Positions 24,815 to 33,104 are shown, counted from the first letter of the stretch. The stretch is 64,000 bases of DNA from Frankia sp. AgB32 (GCF_023243045.1 NZ_JALKFX010000015.1:1-64000); one strand, 5' to 3'. Program-made: numbers and translations. The notes: generated by a model from the letters alone, not told the origin.

Positions 24815-26071
24815 TCAGCCAACCGGCGTCGCGGCGAGGCCGGTGCAGCCGCGCAGGGCGTTCCACCCGGCCAGCGCCTGCCCGGCGGCGGCGCCGGTCA
24901 ACGGTCGCGGCGCCCCGCCGACGATCCGCGCGGGCACCCAGGTCGCGTCGGTCGTCGCCCGGCCGGCCACGGTCAGCCGCAGCACCCCGGACTCGGTGTT
25001 GGGCCCGCTTCCCGAGGCGTAGAAGACGAAGTTCCCCAAGCCGTAGTCGACGTAGACGCCGCTGTCCGCCCAGCCCGCCCCGAGCAGGGCGTGCGCGTGG
25101 CTGCCGACGACGACGTCCGCGCCGGCCGCGGCCAGCAGCGGGACGATGGAGCGTTGCGCCTCACTGGGGCACTGCTGCTGTTCGACGCCCCAGTGCAGGA
25201 AGACGATGACCGTGTCCGCTCCCGACCGGGCCGCCCGCACGGCCGCGACGAGCTTGTCGACCTGTTTCGCCGACGCCAGCCCCGGCTTGCCCGGACCCGC
25301 CGTCCAGGCGGCGGCCAGCTCGTCGTCAAGGACCTGGGTCGCCCCGATGACGGCGATCCGCTGGCCCTTCACAATCGTCCGGTAGGGAGTGAAGGCACTG
25401 GTGTCGTCCAGGCCGATTCCGATCACCGGGTAGTGGGCGGCGGCGGCGCTTCGCAGCGAGTCCCGCAGACCCACCTCGCCGTAGTCCATGCCGTGGTTGT
25501 TCGCCATGGTCACGACATCGATGCCGGCCGCGCGCAGCGCCGTGAACGCGGTGGCCGGCGCGCGGAAGGTGTACTCCTTCGTGGCTGGCGTCCCGCCGTC
25601 GGTGACGGCGGTCTCCAGGTTCGCGATCGCCAGGTCGGCGGCGGACAGCGTCGTCGAGATCGGGCCGATCGCCGTGGTCGGATCTGCGGCCAGTCGCTGC
25701 CCGGGCGCCCCGGCGAAGTGGATGTCCCCACCGAACGCGATCGTCACCGGCTGTCCCGTCGCGCGGCGCGGGCCGGCACCGACCGGCGCGGCCGTCGCGC
25801 GGATCTCGCTCGCCGCGGCGCCGTCAGCGGGCCGGGTGGTGCTGGCCGCGGACGGGGCGGCCGCCTTGGTGTCGCCGTAGGGAACCGCGCAGGCGACCAG
25901 CATCGCGAGCAGGACGACAGTGACCCCGAGCGCGCCGCCCGCCGCGGTCGACCGCGGGCGCACCCGCCAGCGCGACCACGCCCGCCACACCAGCCAGCCC
26001 CGCCACGACAGGCAGGCCCGTCGCCACGTCGATGCCCGCCAGCGCGGCGTGCTCCCCCGGTCCCACCCCAT
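24815..26071 (-). CDS. CapA-family (PGA_cap) lipoprotein phosphoesterase-like protein
   Basis: 418 residues. An Arg/Trp-rich N-terminal tail (repeated W-R pairs) precedes a TM/signal segment with lipobox L-V-A-C (about residue 60). The catalytic fold is a metallophosphoesterase relative: I-A-F-G-G-D-I-H-F, N-L-E-T-A-V-T, A-N-N-H-G-M-D-Y-G, F-L-H-W-G-V-E and G-S-H-A-H-A-L-L-G supply the metal ligands. Family members include CapA/PgsA of poly-gamma-glutamate capsule synthesis, but no capBC partner is nearby, so the substrate is open. The ATG at 26071 has GGAG nine bases upstream; the W-rich tail is unusual. Confidence 0.88.
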   Translation of the reverse strand: MGWDRGSTPRWRASTWRRACLSWRGWLVWRAWSRWRVRPRSTAAGGALGVTVVLLAMLVACAVPYGDTKAAAPSAASTTRPADGAAASEIRATAAPVGAGPRRATGQPVTIAFGGDIHFAGAPGQRLAADPTTAIGPISTTLSAADLAIANLETAVTDGGTPATKEYTFRAPATAFTALRAAGIDVVTMANNHGMDYGEVGLRDSLRSAAAAHYPVIGIGLDDTSAFTPYRTIVKGQRIAVIGATQVLDDELAAAWTAGPGKPGLASAKQVDKLVAAVRAARSGADTVIVFLHWGVEQQQCPSEAQRSIVPLLAAAGADVVVGSHAHALLGAGWADSGVYVDYGLGNFVFYASGSGPNTESGVLRLTVAGRATTDATWVPARIVGGAPRPLTGAAAGQALAGWNALRGCTGLAATPVG

Positions 26072-26237
26072 GCTGCGTTTCTCCGTCCGGCGGCCCGGAG
26101 CGTCAAGCCGCGCCGGGCCGCGTCCATCGTCGGACCCGGCTGCCGCCCGGCCGGCCGCCACCGCCCCACGGCCAGCCGCCACTGTCGCACGACCTGGCCG
26201 GCCATGACCGCTCGATCCGCGACCTCACCAGGCGCAC

Positions 26238-26333
26238 GGCGGCACCGTCACTGGGCGGCACCGTCACCCGGCGGCACCGTCACTGGGCGGCACCGTCACC
26301 CGGCGGCACCGTCACTGGGCGGCACCGTCACCC
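26238..26333. repeat. Six tandem 16-bp units between two minus-strand genes
   Basis: GGCGGCACCGTCACTG and GGCGGCACCGTCACCC alternate perfectly three times (26238-26333), i.e. three 32-bp repeats. They sit in the 279-bp gap upstream of the CapA gene. The rest of the gap holds nothing else I can identify. Confidence 0.9.
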
Positions 26334-26350
26334 GGCGGGCGGTGGCTTCG

Positions 26351-27277
26351 TCAGACGGCGAGCAGAGCCGGTGCGAGTTCGCGCCACTGACGGCGCGGGA
26401 GCCCGCGGCGGTCGAAGTCCAGCACCTGCACGGCCACCTGGTCTGCGCCGGCGTCGAGATGTTCCTTGACCCGGCCGAGCAGCACGTCCGCGTCGCCCCA
26501 CGGGACGATGGTGTCGACCAGCCGATCGGAGCCGCCGTCGGCGAAGTCGTCGTCGGCGAACCCGAACCGGCGCAGGTTGCTCGTGTAGTTCGGCAGCCGC
26601 AGGTACGAGCCGGTGTGCCGCCGCGCCAGCTCCCGTGCCTCGGTCGGGTCGGCGTGCAGCACGAACGCCTGCTCGGGGACGAGCAGCTTGTCCGGACCGA
26701 GGATCTCCCGGGCGACGGCGGTGTGCTCCGCCGGGACGAAGTAGGTGTGGGCGCCGTCCGCGCGGTCCCGGGCGAGCCCGAGCATCTTCGGCCCGAGCGC
26801 GGCGAGGACCCGCGGCGGCGTCCCCACCGGCGGGACCGCGCGGTACTGCTCGGCCGCCATCCGGTCCATCTCGTCGAGATACGCGGCCATCTGGGCCAGC
26901 GGGCGGGAGTAGGCGGCGCCGCGGATGTGCATCAGCTCGGCGTGCGAGACGCCGAGCCCGAGCAGGAAGCGGTCGGGGAACGCCTCGGCGAGGGCGAGCT
27001 GCGCGGCGGTCATCGTCAGCGGGTTGCGCGCGAGGATCTGCGCGATACCGGTCGCGATCGTGATGCGCGAGGTCGCCGCGAGCGCGAGGCTCACGGTGAC
27101 CAGCACCTCCCGGCCCTTGACCTCACCGGTCCACAGCGTCGGGTAGCCGAGGTCGTCCAGCTCGGCGATCGCCTCGCGGACGACGCCGGCGGGCGAGAAG
27201 TCGAACTGCCCGCTCCAGACACCGACCTTCCCGATGTCGCGGCGGACCGGCGGTCGGGTCACGTCCTGCTCACTCAT
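26351..27277 (-). CDS. LLM-class F420-dependent oxidoreductase
   Basis: 308 residues, a bacterial luciferase-like TIM barrel. Seen: V-G-V-W-S-G-Q-F-D near the start, L-G-Y-P-T-L-W-T-G-E, the conserved I-T-I-A-T-G-I-A-Q-I-L-A-R-N-P strand, F-L-L-G-L-G-V-S-H and A-A-L-G-P-K-M-L-G-L-A. These match the actinobacterial subfamily annotated as probable F420-dependent oxidoreductases. The substrate is not predictable. ATG at 27277; an upstream in-frame extension is unlikely. It is divergent from the 2-oxoacid dehydrogenase operon with about 145 bases between them. Confidence 0.88.
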   Translation of the reverse strand: MSEQDVTRPPVRRDIGKVGVWSGQFDFSPAGVVREAIAELDDLGYPTLWTGEVKGREVLVTVSLALAATSRITIATGIAQILARNPLTMTAAQLALAEAFPDRFLLGLGVSHAELMHIRGAAYSRPLAQMAAYLDEMDRMAAEQYRAVPPVGTPPRVLAALGPKMLGLARDRADGAHTYFVPAEHTAVAREILGPDKLLVPEQAFVLHADPTEARELARRHTGSYLRLPNYTSNLRRFGFADDDFADGGSDRLVDTIVPWGDADVLLGRVKEHLDAGADQVAVQVLDFDRRGLPRRQWRELAPALLAV

Positions 27278-27386
27278 CACGGCGACACCGTACCGAGGCG
27301 CCCTTCGCCGGGTGTCGTCGTACTCCCGGCGGTCACCTGTGTGGCGTTCCTCGCCGGACACGATGCCCCGCAGATTCCAGATCGGG

Positions 27387-27414
27387 TTGCGAGCAGCCAC
27401 CCAGGGTCTATCGT
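27387..27414 (+). promoter_or_regulatory. Possible promoter of the 2-oxoacid dehydrogenase operon
   Basis: TTGCGA (27387-27392) and TATCGT (27409-27414), 16-base spacer. Transcription would begin at about 27421, just before the GTG at 27423, implying a leaderless message. Confidence 0.4.
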
Positions 27415-27422
27415 TGCCGAGT

Positions 27423-28742
27423 GTGACGGAGGTCATGCAGCTACTCACCCCGGGCGGTCAACGGATCACCGTCGCTTCCCAGGCCATGTCGCCCGGACCG
27501 AGCCCGGGTGGCGAGTCATGGCCGGCGTCGCCGCACGGGCCCGGCGGCGGGGGCACGGGCGCGACCGGCGGCGACGTGGCCGGCGCCACCGGCGAGCTGA
27601 CCGTCGCGGACATCGACCTGCCGGCGCAGATAGCCGACCTCACCGACGACGACCTGGTCGGCCTCTACCGGGACATGATGCTGGTCCGCCGGCTGGACGA
27701 GGAGGCCACCAGCCTGCAGCGGCAGGGCGAGCTCGGCCTGTGGGCGAGCCTGCGCGGCCAGGAGGCGGCGCAGGTCGGCTCCGGGCGGGCGCTGGGCCCG
27801 CAGGACATGGCCTTCCCCTCGTATCGCGAGCACGGGGTGGCCTGGTGCCGGGGCGTCGACCCGGCGGCGATCCTGGCCATCTTCCGGGGGAACAGCCTCG
27901 GCGGCTGGGATCCCGCCGAGCACGGCTTCGCGCTCTACTCGATCGTCGTCGGTGCGCAGACGCTGCACGCCACCGGGTACGCGATGGGCATGGCCCGGGA
28001 CGGCTCGCCCGGCGCGGCCATCGTCTACTTCGGCGACGGCGCGTCCAGCGAGGGCGACGTGAACGAGGCCTTCGGCTGGGCCAGCGTGTTCCGAACGCCG
28101 CTGGTGTTCTTCTGCCAGAACAACCAGTGGGCCATCTCGGAGCCGGCCAGCAGGCAGAGCCGCACCGAGATCTTCCACCGGGCCACCGGGTTCGGCTTTC
28201 CCAGCCTGCGGGTGGACGGCAACGACGTGCTGGCCTGCCTGGCCGTGACAAGGTGGGCGCTGGCGACCGCCCGCGCCGGGCGCGGCCCGGTGCTGGTCGA
28301 GGCGGTGACCTATCGGATGGGCGCGCACACGACCGCCGACGACCCGACCCGCTACCGCTCGACCAGCGAGCTCGACTCCTGGCGCCGCCGCGATCCGATC
28401 GACCGGCTACGGGCCCACCTCGTCGCGGGCGGCCTGCTCGACGAGGACCGGGAACGGCGCCTCGCGATCGAGGCCGACGCGCTCGCCCACGACCTGCGGA
28501 CCCGATGTCGGTCGATGCCCGACCCGGAACCTGCGAGTCTGTTCGACCATGTGCAGGTCACCGACACCGGGCTGGTGTCGGTGCAGCGTTCGGCGTTCAC
28601 GACGGCGCCCGGCGATGGCGGCGCGCCGGAGGACGCCGCCGCCCGGCGCAAGCGCGACGGGCCGTACGTGCCGGGTGATCTCGACAGGGAGAGTGGACTG
28701 GTGACGGGCGAGACGCGACGGGTTTCCGGGGAGGCGTGGTGA
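27423..28742 (+). CDS. pdhA: 2-oxoacid dehydrogenase E1 alpha subunit (pyruvate or branched-chain type)
   Basis: 439 residues. After a low-complexity N-terminus, the thiamine-diphosphate fold carries M-L-V-R-R-L-D-E-E-A, G-Q-E-A-A-Q-V-G-S, and the TPP motif G-D-G-A-S-S-E-G-D-V-N-E-A-F-G-W-A ending F-F-C-Q-N-N-Q-W-A-I-S. The phosphorylation-loop region Y-R-M-G-A-H-T-T-A-D-D-P-T-R-Y is also present. A two-subunit E1 with E2 downstream indicates pyruvate, acetoin or branched-chain substrate; sequence alone does not decide. The start is GTG 27423 (or ATG 27435, whose GGAGG is too close). It overlaps the next gene. Confidence 0.92.
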   Translation: MTEVMQLLTPGGQRITVASQAMSPGPSPGGESWPASPHGPGGGGTGATGGDVAGATGELTVADIDLPAQIADLTDDDLVGLYRDMMLVRRLDEEATSLQRQGELGLWASLRGQEAAQVGSGRALGPQDMAFPSYREHGVAWCRGVDPAAILAIFRGNSLGGWDPAEHGFALYSIVVGAQTLHATGYAMGMARDGSPGAAIVYFGDGASSEGDVNEAFGWASVFRTPLVFFCQNNQWAISEPASRQSRTEIFHRATGFGFPSLRVDGNDVLACLAVTRWALATARAGRGPVLVEAVTYRMGAHTTADDPTRYRSTSELDSWRRRDPIDRLRAHLVAGGLLDEDRERRLAIEADALAHDLRTRCRSMPDPEPASLFDHVQVTDTGLVSVQRSAFTTAPGDGGAPEDAAARRKRDGPYVPGDLDRESGLVTGETRRVSGEAW

Positions 28743-29800
28743 CCAGCGGGGCAGTCATCACCGGCGGGCAGCGGGCGAACGCGGACGACGGGCCCACGGC
28801 GCCGACGCCGATCACGATGGCCAAGGCGCTCAACCTCGGCCTGCGCGCGGCGATGGCGGCCGATCCGAAGGTGCTCGTGATGGGCGAGGACGTCGGCATC
28901 CTCGGCGGGGTGTTCCGGGTGACCGACGGGTTGCAGCAGGAGTTCGGCGAGCCCCGGGTCATCGACACGCCGCTCGCCGAGTCCGCGATCGTCGGGACGG
29001 CGATCGGCCTGGCCATGCGCGGCTACCGGCCGGTGTGCGAGATCCAGTTCGACGGCTTCGTCTACCCCGCGTTCGACCAGATCGTCAGCCAGCTCGCGAA
29101 GCTGCACTACCGGTCGGCGGGCCGGATCCGGCTGCCGGTGACGATCCGGATCCCGTTCGGCGGCGGCATCGGCGCGGTCGAGCACCACAGTGAGTCCCCG
29201 GAGGCGTACTTCTGCCACACGGCGGGCCTGAAGGTCGTCGCCTGCTCGAACCCGGCCGACGCCCATCTCATGATCCAGCAGGCGATCCGCTCCGACGATC
29301 CGGTGATCTTCCTGGAGCCCAAGCGCCGGTACTGGGAGAAGGCCGTCGTCGACCCCCGGTCGCTGACCGAGCTGCCCGCGGCGGACACGACCGAGCTGCA
29401 CCGCAGCGTGGTGGCCCGCGCGGGCACCGACGCGACCCTGGTCGGCTACGGCCCCACCGTGCGGACCTGCCTGGACGCCGCCGAGGTCAGCGCCGCGGAC
29501 GACAGCCGCTCGCTGGAGGTCATCGACCTGCGCTCGCTGTCCCCGCTCGACCTGACGCCGGTGCTGGACTCGGTGCGGCGCACCGGCCGGCTCGTCGTGG
29601 TGCACGAGGCGCCGTCGAACGTGTCGCTGTCCGCGGAGGTCGCGGCCCGGGTCACCGAGGAGGCGTTCTACTCGCTGGAGGCGCCGGTGCTGCGCGTGAC
29701 CGGCTACGACACGCCGTACCCGCCGGCCCGGCTGGAGGACCACTACCTGCCGGACGTCGACCGGATCCTCGACGCCGTCGACCGGTCCTTCGGCTTCTGA
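28739..29800 (+). CDS. pdhB: 2-oxoacid dehydrogenase E1 beta subunit
   Basis: 353 residues, transketolase-like pyrimidine-binding domain followed by C-terminal domain. Seen: T-M-A-K-A-L-N-L-G-L, V-M-G-E-D-V-G-I-L-G-G-V-F-R-V-T (catalytic Glu), D-T-P-L-A-E-S-A-I-V-G, I-Q-F-D-G-F-V-Y-P-A-F-D-Q and I-R-I-P-F-G-G-G-I-G. The C-terminal part has L-E-V-I-D-L-R-S-L-S-P-L-D. GTG start 28739 with GGGGAGG upstream, overlapping the E1 alpha stop by four bases. The E2 gene should follow at once but is 1.36 kb away because a tnpB element lies between. Confidence 0.94.
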   Translation: MTSGAVITGGQRANADDGPTAPTPITMAKALNLGLRAAMAADPKVLVMGEDVGILGGVFRVTDGLQQEFGEPRVIDTPLAESAIVGTAIGLAMRGYRPVCEIQFDGFVYPAFDQIVSQLAKLHYRSAGRIRLPVTIRIPFGGGIGAVEHHSESPEAYFCHTAGLKVVACSNPADAHLMIQQAIRSDDPVIFLEPKRRYWEKAVVDPRSLTELPAADTTELHRSVVARAGTDATLVGYGPTVRTCLDAAEVSAADDSRSLEVIDLRSLSPLDLTPVLDSVRRTGRLVVVHEAPSNVSLSAEVAARVTEEAFYSLEAPVLRVTGYDTPYPPARLEDHYLPDVDRILDAVDRSFGF

Positions 29801-29838
29801 TCAGACCGCCACCGATTTTCCGAACGGGGGTACCTCCC

Positions 29839-29990
29839 TTGACGTCCTCCCCCGTCTGAAGGCGGGGGATTCCAACTCCTACACACCCACCAGAAGGGGA
29901 GGTGTGGAATGTTGAGGTTCGCGGTTCACCGGCACCGGCAGCCCGGCGCCTCCCCGCGCGGTCACGGCCCGTCCGGCCGCGATATTCATA
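29839..29990 (-). ncRNA. Putative omega RNA (guide RNA scaffold) of TnpB
   Basis: In this family the RNA overlaps the 3' end of tnpB and runs through the right-end hairpin into flanking DNA, whose first bases act as guide. Here the guide would begin at 29838 and read GGGAGGTACCCCCGTTCG. The 5' limit (29990) is approximate. Inferred from family knowledge and the end sequence. Confidence 0.45.
29849..29868 (-). repeat. Right-end subterminal hairpin of the tnpB element
   Basis: Eight-bp stem (29849-29856 with 29861-29868, one G-T pair) around a TGAA loop on the plus strand, ten bases inside the element end. This would be the 3' hairpin of the guide-bearing RNA. Confidence 0.8.
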
Positions 29991-31060
29991 GCCGCGTTCA
30001 CGTCAGCGTTGGCCGTGTGCCCGCAGGCGACGCACCGGAACCGCGCTTGACTCTCACGCGATCCGGCGGCCCCATGCCCGCAGGCCGAGCAACGCCGACT
30101 CGTCAAGGCGGCCGGGATTTCCTCGACCTGGCCGGGGGATTTCTGCTCCAACCGTTGGACGAGCTGTCCCCAACCGGCGGCGAGGATCGCCCGGTTCAGC
30201 CCGGCTTTCTGCCGCACATTCCGGCCTGGCGCCTCGACCGTGCCACGGGCCGAGCGGGTCATGTTCTTCACCCGCAGATCCTCGACGCGGATCACGTCGA
30301 ACCGCCGGGCGAGGTCGGTGCTGGTTCTCTCCACCCAGTCCTTCCGCCGGCCCACTCCCCGGGCTTTCACCCGGGCGATCCGCGCCCGCCGGACGCTGCC
30401 CCGTTGCGCGCGGGCGAGACGGCGTTGCCACCGCAGCAGCCGGGCCTGCTCAGGCGATCGCGGACCCGGACAGGACAGCAGGTCCCCGGTCGACAAGGCC
30501 GCGGACACGGCCACACCCCGGTCGACCCCGACGACCTCACCGGTACCCGGCGCGAGAATCGGCTCGGGCACGGCGGCGAACCCCACCTGCCAGCGGCCGG
30601 CGCGATCCACGGTGATCCGGTAGGACTTCGCGTCGGGCACCGTGCGGGAACGACGGAACCGAACCCAGCCGACTTCCGGGATGCGGACTTCGGACCAGCG
30701 GCGGTTGATCTGCCGCACATCCGAGGGTTTCACCGCGACGATCCGGAACCCTTCGCCCCGGCCGCGTTTCCGGAACCTGGGCTTCCGATGAGTACCCCGA
30801 AAGAAGTTGGCCATGGCGGTGGAAAAATCCCGCAGCGCCTGCTGTTGAACAATGACGCTGCCCGTGGCGAGCCAATCGAACGCGCGCCGGGCCTCGGTCA
30901 ACTGCCGGTTCTGCTCAATATAGCTCGGCGCGGGTCCGCGACGAGGGTTCCACCAGGACTGCTGTTCGGCGGCAAGGTTCCACACGTACCGTGCATGTCC
31001 GCAGTGCTCGGCCATCACCATCGCCTGATCGGCGGTCGGATAAAGCCGGTAGCGGGACAT
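29879..31060 (-). CDS. tnpB: TnpB RNA-guided nuclease (OrfB, RuvC plus zinc ribbon)
   Basis: 393 residues, full length. The N-terminal helix-turn-helix region starts R-Y-R-L-Y-P-T-A-D-Q-A. RuvC residues are all present: Asp180 in V-G-V-D-R-G-V-A, Glu260 in I-R-V-E-D-L-R-V-K-N-M, and Asp353 in N-A-D-V-N-A-A-M-N-I. The zinc ribbon has C-S-A-C-G and C-V-A-C-G before the last Asp. Nothing suggests decay, so it may be an active nuclease that cuts the empty target and preserves its copy. ATG at 31060. Confidence 0.95.
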   Translation of the reverse strand: MSRYRLYPTADQAMVMAEHCGHARYVWNLAAEQQSWWNPRRGPAPSYIEQNRQLTEARRAFDWLATGSVIVQQQALRDFSTAMANFFRGTHRKPRFRKRGRGEGFRIVAVKPSDVRQINRRWSEVRIPEVGWVRFRRSRTVPDAKSYRITVDRAGRWQVGFAAVPEPILAPGTGEVVGVDRGVAVSAALSTGDLLSCPGPRSPEQARLLRWQRRLARAQRGSVRRARIARVKARGVGRRKDWVERTSTDLARRFDVIRVEDLRVKNMTRSARGTVEAPGRNVRQKAGLNRAILAAGWGQLVQRLEQKSPGQVEEIPAALTSRRCSACGHGAAGSRESQARFRCVACGHTANADVNAAMNIAAGRAVTARGGAGLPVPVNREPQHSTPPLLVGV

Positions 31061-31118
31061 GGTCCGATTCTATCGGAAGGGATTTCCCGATGAGTTCCAG
31101 CGTGGGACGCCGATTCCT

Positions 31119-31138
31119 CCCCGGCCTGAAGGCCGGGG
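31119..31138 (-). repeat. Left-end subterminal hairpin of the tnpB element
   Basis: Perfect 8-bp stem (CCCCGGCC 31119-31126 with 31131-31138) around the loop TGAA, matching the right-end hairpin in form. Confidence 0.85.
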
Positions 31139-31157
31139 CATCCACGGCGCAAACCCG

Positions 31158-32699
31158 ATGACGCAGCGACAGTTCCGGCTTCCCGACCTCGGTGAGGGAC
31201 TCACCGACGCCGACGTGGTCCGCTGGCTCGTCGAGGTCGGCGACGCCGTGACGGTGAACCAGCCGCTCGTGGAGGTGGAGACGGCCAAGGCGGTCGTCGA
31301 GATCCCGAGCCCCTTCGCCGGCGTGCTGGTCGCCCGGCACGCCGAGGAGAGCACCACGCTGGGCGTCGGCGAGCCGCTGTTGACGATCCGCACCGCCGAG
31401 CCCGAGCCCGCGGACAGCGCGCCGAGCGCGGCGGGCGCCGGCCACCCCGATCTGCGCCCGTCCGACTCCGGGCCGGGCGGCGTCGACGCCCGCTCCGACG
31501 AGGGCGAACGGACCCCGGTTCTGGTCGGCTACGGGCCGCGGTCGAATCGGCCGCTGCGCCGCGGCGCCCGCCGCCGTCCCGTCCCGCCCGCCCAGCCGAC
31601 CCCCGCGGTCGAGCGATCCATCCCCGCCGACCAGGACGGCGTCACCAGGCTGTCCGGCACCACCAGCCCGGCGCGGGCGCGGCTGGGCGCCGCGGTGCTC
31701 GCCAAGCCGCCTGTCCGCAAGCTGGCCCGCGATCTGGGGGTTGATCTCGCCGGCCTCGTCGGCAGCGGGCCCAACGGCACGATCAGCCGGGCGGACGTCG
31801 AGGCGGCCACCCGCACGGCGGCCCGGGCCGTGCCGGTCGCGAGCCCGCCCGCCTGGTCGCCGGCCGGCCCGGCGCTCCCGGGCGCGGCACCCACCGGCGC
31901 CCCGGCCCCGGCGTCGGGCACCGCCCCCGGGGCAGGCACCCCGCTGGTCGGCGCGATCCCGGCGGACGCGACGTTCGCGGCGGACACCGGCAGCTGGCGG
32001 ATACCGGTCGTCGGCGTCCGGCGGATGATGGCGCAGGCCATGGTCGCCAGCGTCTCGGCGGCGCCGCATGTCACCGAGTTCCTCAGCGCCGACATGACCG
32101 CCACGATGGACGGCCGCAAACGGATCATGGAGCTGCCGGACTTCGCCGGGGTGCGGGTGACGCCGCTACTGTTCGTGGCCCGGGCCCTGCTGGTGGCCGT
32201 GCGCCGGCACCCGATGATCAATTCACGCTGGGTCGAGGACGGTGCTGGCGGGCGTCCGGAGATCGAGGTGCCCGGCCGGGTGAACCTGGGCATCGCGGTG
32301 GCGGGCCCACGGGGGCTCGTGGTGCCGCACATCCCGGACGCCGACCGGCTGGACCTCGTCGGCCTGGCGCGGGCGCTGGCGGCGCTGACGGCGGACGCCC
32401 GCGCGGACCGGCTCGACCCGGCGCGGCTGCGCGGCGCGACCATCACGATCACCAACGTGGGCGCGCTCGGCGTCGACATCGGCGCGCCGATTCTCAATCC
32501 GCCCGAGGCGGCGATTCTCGCCCTGGGTTCGGTCCGGCCGATGCCCTGGATACACGAGGGTCAGGTGACGGCACGTACGGTGGCACAGCTCGCGCTGTCC
32601 TTCGACCACCGGATCGTGGACGGGCAGCTCGGCGCCGCGGTGCTGGCCGACATCGGCGCCATGCTGACCGATCCCACCGTCGCGCTCGCCTGGTCGTGA
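31158..32699 (+). CDS. pdhC: 2-oxoacid dehydrogenase E2 (dihydrolipoamide acyltransferase)
   Basis: 513 residues. One lipoyl domain (1-75) with lipoyl-Lys44 in V-E-T-A-K-A-V-V-E-I-P. After a linker comes the peripheral subunit-binding domain (K-P-P-V-R-K-L-A-R-D-L-G-V-D, about 180-215), then an Ala/Pro linker. The acyltransferase domain ends with the catalytic S-F-D-H-R-I-V-D-G-Q-L-G. Core of the complex formed with the E1 subunits upstream; no E3 gene is in the window. ATG 31158 begins M-T-Q-R-Q-F-R-L-P-D-L-G-E-G. It has no Shine-Dalgarno, and the tnpB element ends only about 7-15 bases before it, so the native leader was probably cut away. Confidence 0.94.
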   Translation: MTQRQFRLPDLGEGLTDADVVRWLVEVGDAVTVNQPLVEVETAKAVVEIPSPFAGVLVARHAEESTTLGVGEPLLTIRTAEPEPADSAPSAAGAGHPDLRPSDSGPGGVDARSDEGERTPVLVGYGPRSNRPLRRGARRRPVPPAQPTPAVERSIPADQDGVTRLSGTTSPARARLGAAVLAKPPVRKLARDLGVDLAGLVGSGPNGTISRADVEAATRTAARAVPVASPPAWSPAGPALPGAAPTGAPAPASGTAPGAGTPLVGAIPADATFAADTGSWRIPVVGVRRMMAQAMVASVSAAPHVTEFLSADMTATMDGRKRIMELPDFAGVRVTPLLFVARALLVAVRRHPMINSRWVEDGAGGRPEIEVPGRVNLGIAVAGPRGLVVPHIPDADRLDLVGLARALAALTADARADRLDPARLRGATITITNVGALGVDIGAPILNPPEAAILALGSVRPMPWIHEGQVTARTVAQLALSFDHRIVDGQLGAAVLADIGAMLTDPTVALAWS

Positions 32700-32819
32700 T
32701 CGACTCATCGGATACACCAGGTCGCCACAAAGCACGCGAGTGGGGCACACAACGGCGCACCGGGGGTTGCCTGGTACGGTTGCGCCTCTGACCGGATTCC
32801 GGCACAAAGAGGTGGAACC

Positions 32820-33056
32820 ATGACGCGAGTGGAGGCACTTCAGGCCGCGGACGAGTTCGTCGCCAAGGTGCTGACCTCCGCCAACTCCAGCGGCCGGTTC
32901 ACCGGCACGCTGAACCTGGCTGAGCGGGTGGATCTCACCCTCCGGGTGGCCCGGTTCCTCCTTGAGGGGCAGTCGTCCTCGGAGTCCGACGATCTTCTGA
33001 AGCGGGACATGCGCAACGAGCTCGACCAGGCGTTCCCGCCCCTGCGGACCTCATGA
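32820..33056 (+). CDS. Small helical protein, unknown function (78 aa)
   Basis: Starts M-T-R-V-E-A-L-Q-A-A-D-E-F-V-A-K-V-L and is mostly helical and amphipathic, with no TM segment or Cys. A good ribosome site (AGAGGTGG) lies six bases before the ATG, and a hairpin terminator follows, so it looks like a complete, self-contained gene. I do not recognise the family. Confidence 0.75.
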   Translation: MTRVEALQAADEFVAKVLTSANSSGRFTGTLNLAERVDLTLRVARFLLEGQSSSESDDLLKRDMRNELDQAFPPLRTS

Positions 33057-33060
33057 CGTC

Positions 33061-33104
33061 GCCCGGCTGATCTCCCGCGCAACGGGCGGGGGATCCAGCC
33101 GGGC
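33061..33104 (+). terminator. Hairpin terminator after the 78-aa gene
   Basis: GCCCGGCTG (33061-33069) pairs perfectly with CAGCCGGGC (33096-33104), with an additional inner GC-rich stem. Lies just after the stop at 33056. Confidence 0.7.

Larger units (their letters stand above)
29839..31150 (-). mobile_element. IS200/IS605-type tnpB-only element
   Basis: The element carries a single tnpB on the minus strand and two subterminal hairpins with the same TGAA loop (29849-29868 and 31119-31138). Its right end reads, on the minus strand, GGGGGAGGACGTCAA and stops at 29839, the usual TCAA terminus of this family. The left end is near 31140-31150 but cannot be fixed. No tnpA (Y1 transposase) is present. 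Removing it would leave about 45 bases between E1 beta and E2, so it inserted into that operon. Confidence 0.85.

Noticed and set aside
26238-26333. CRISPR array
   Set aside because: Units are contiguous 16-bp repeats without unique spacers; no cas genes nearby. The same holds for the other tandem arrays.
25091-28678. Open frame of about 1195 codons on the plus strand
   Set aside because: It runs antisense to the CapA and LLM genes and out of frame with E1 alpha. Such frames are expected at this GC; the product is Arg/Gly-rich and has no domain.
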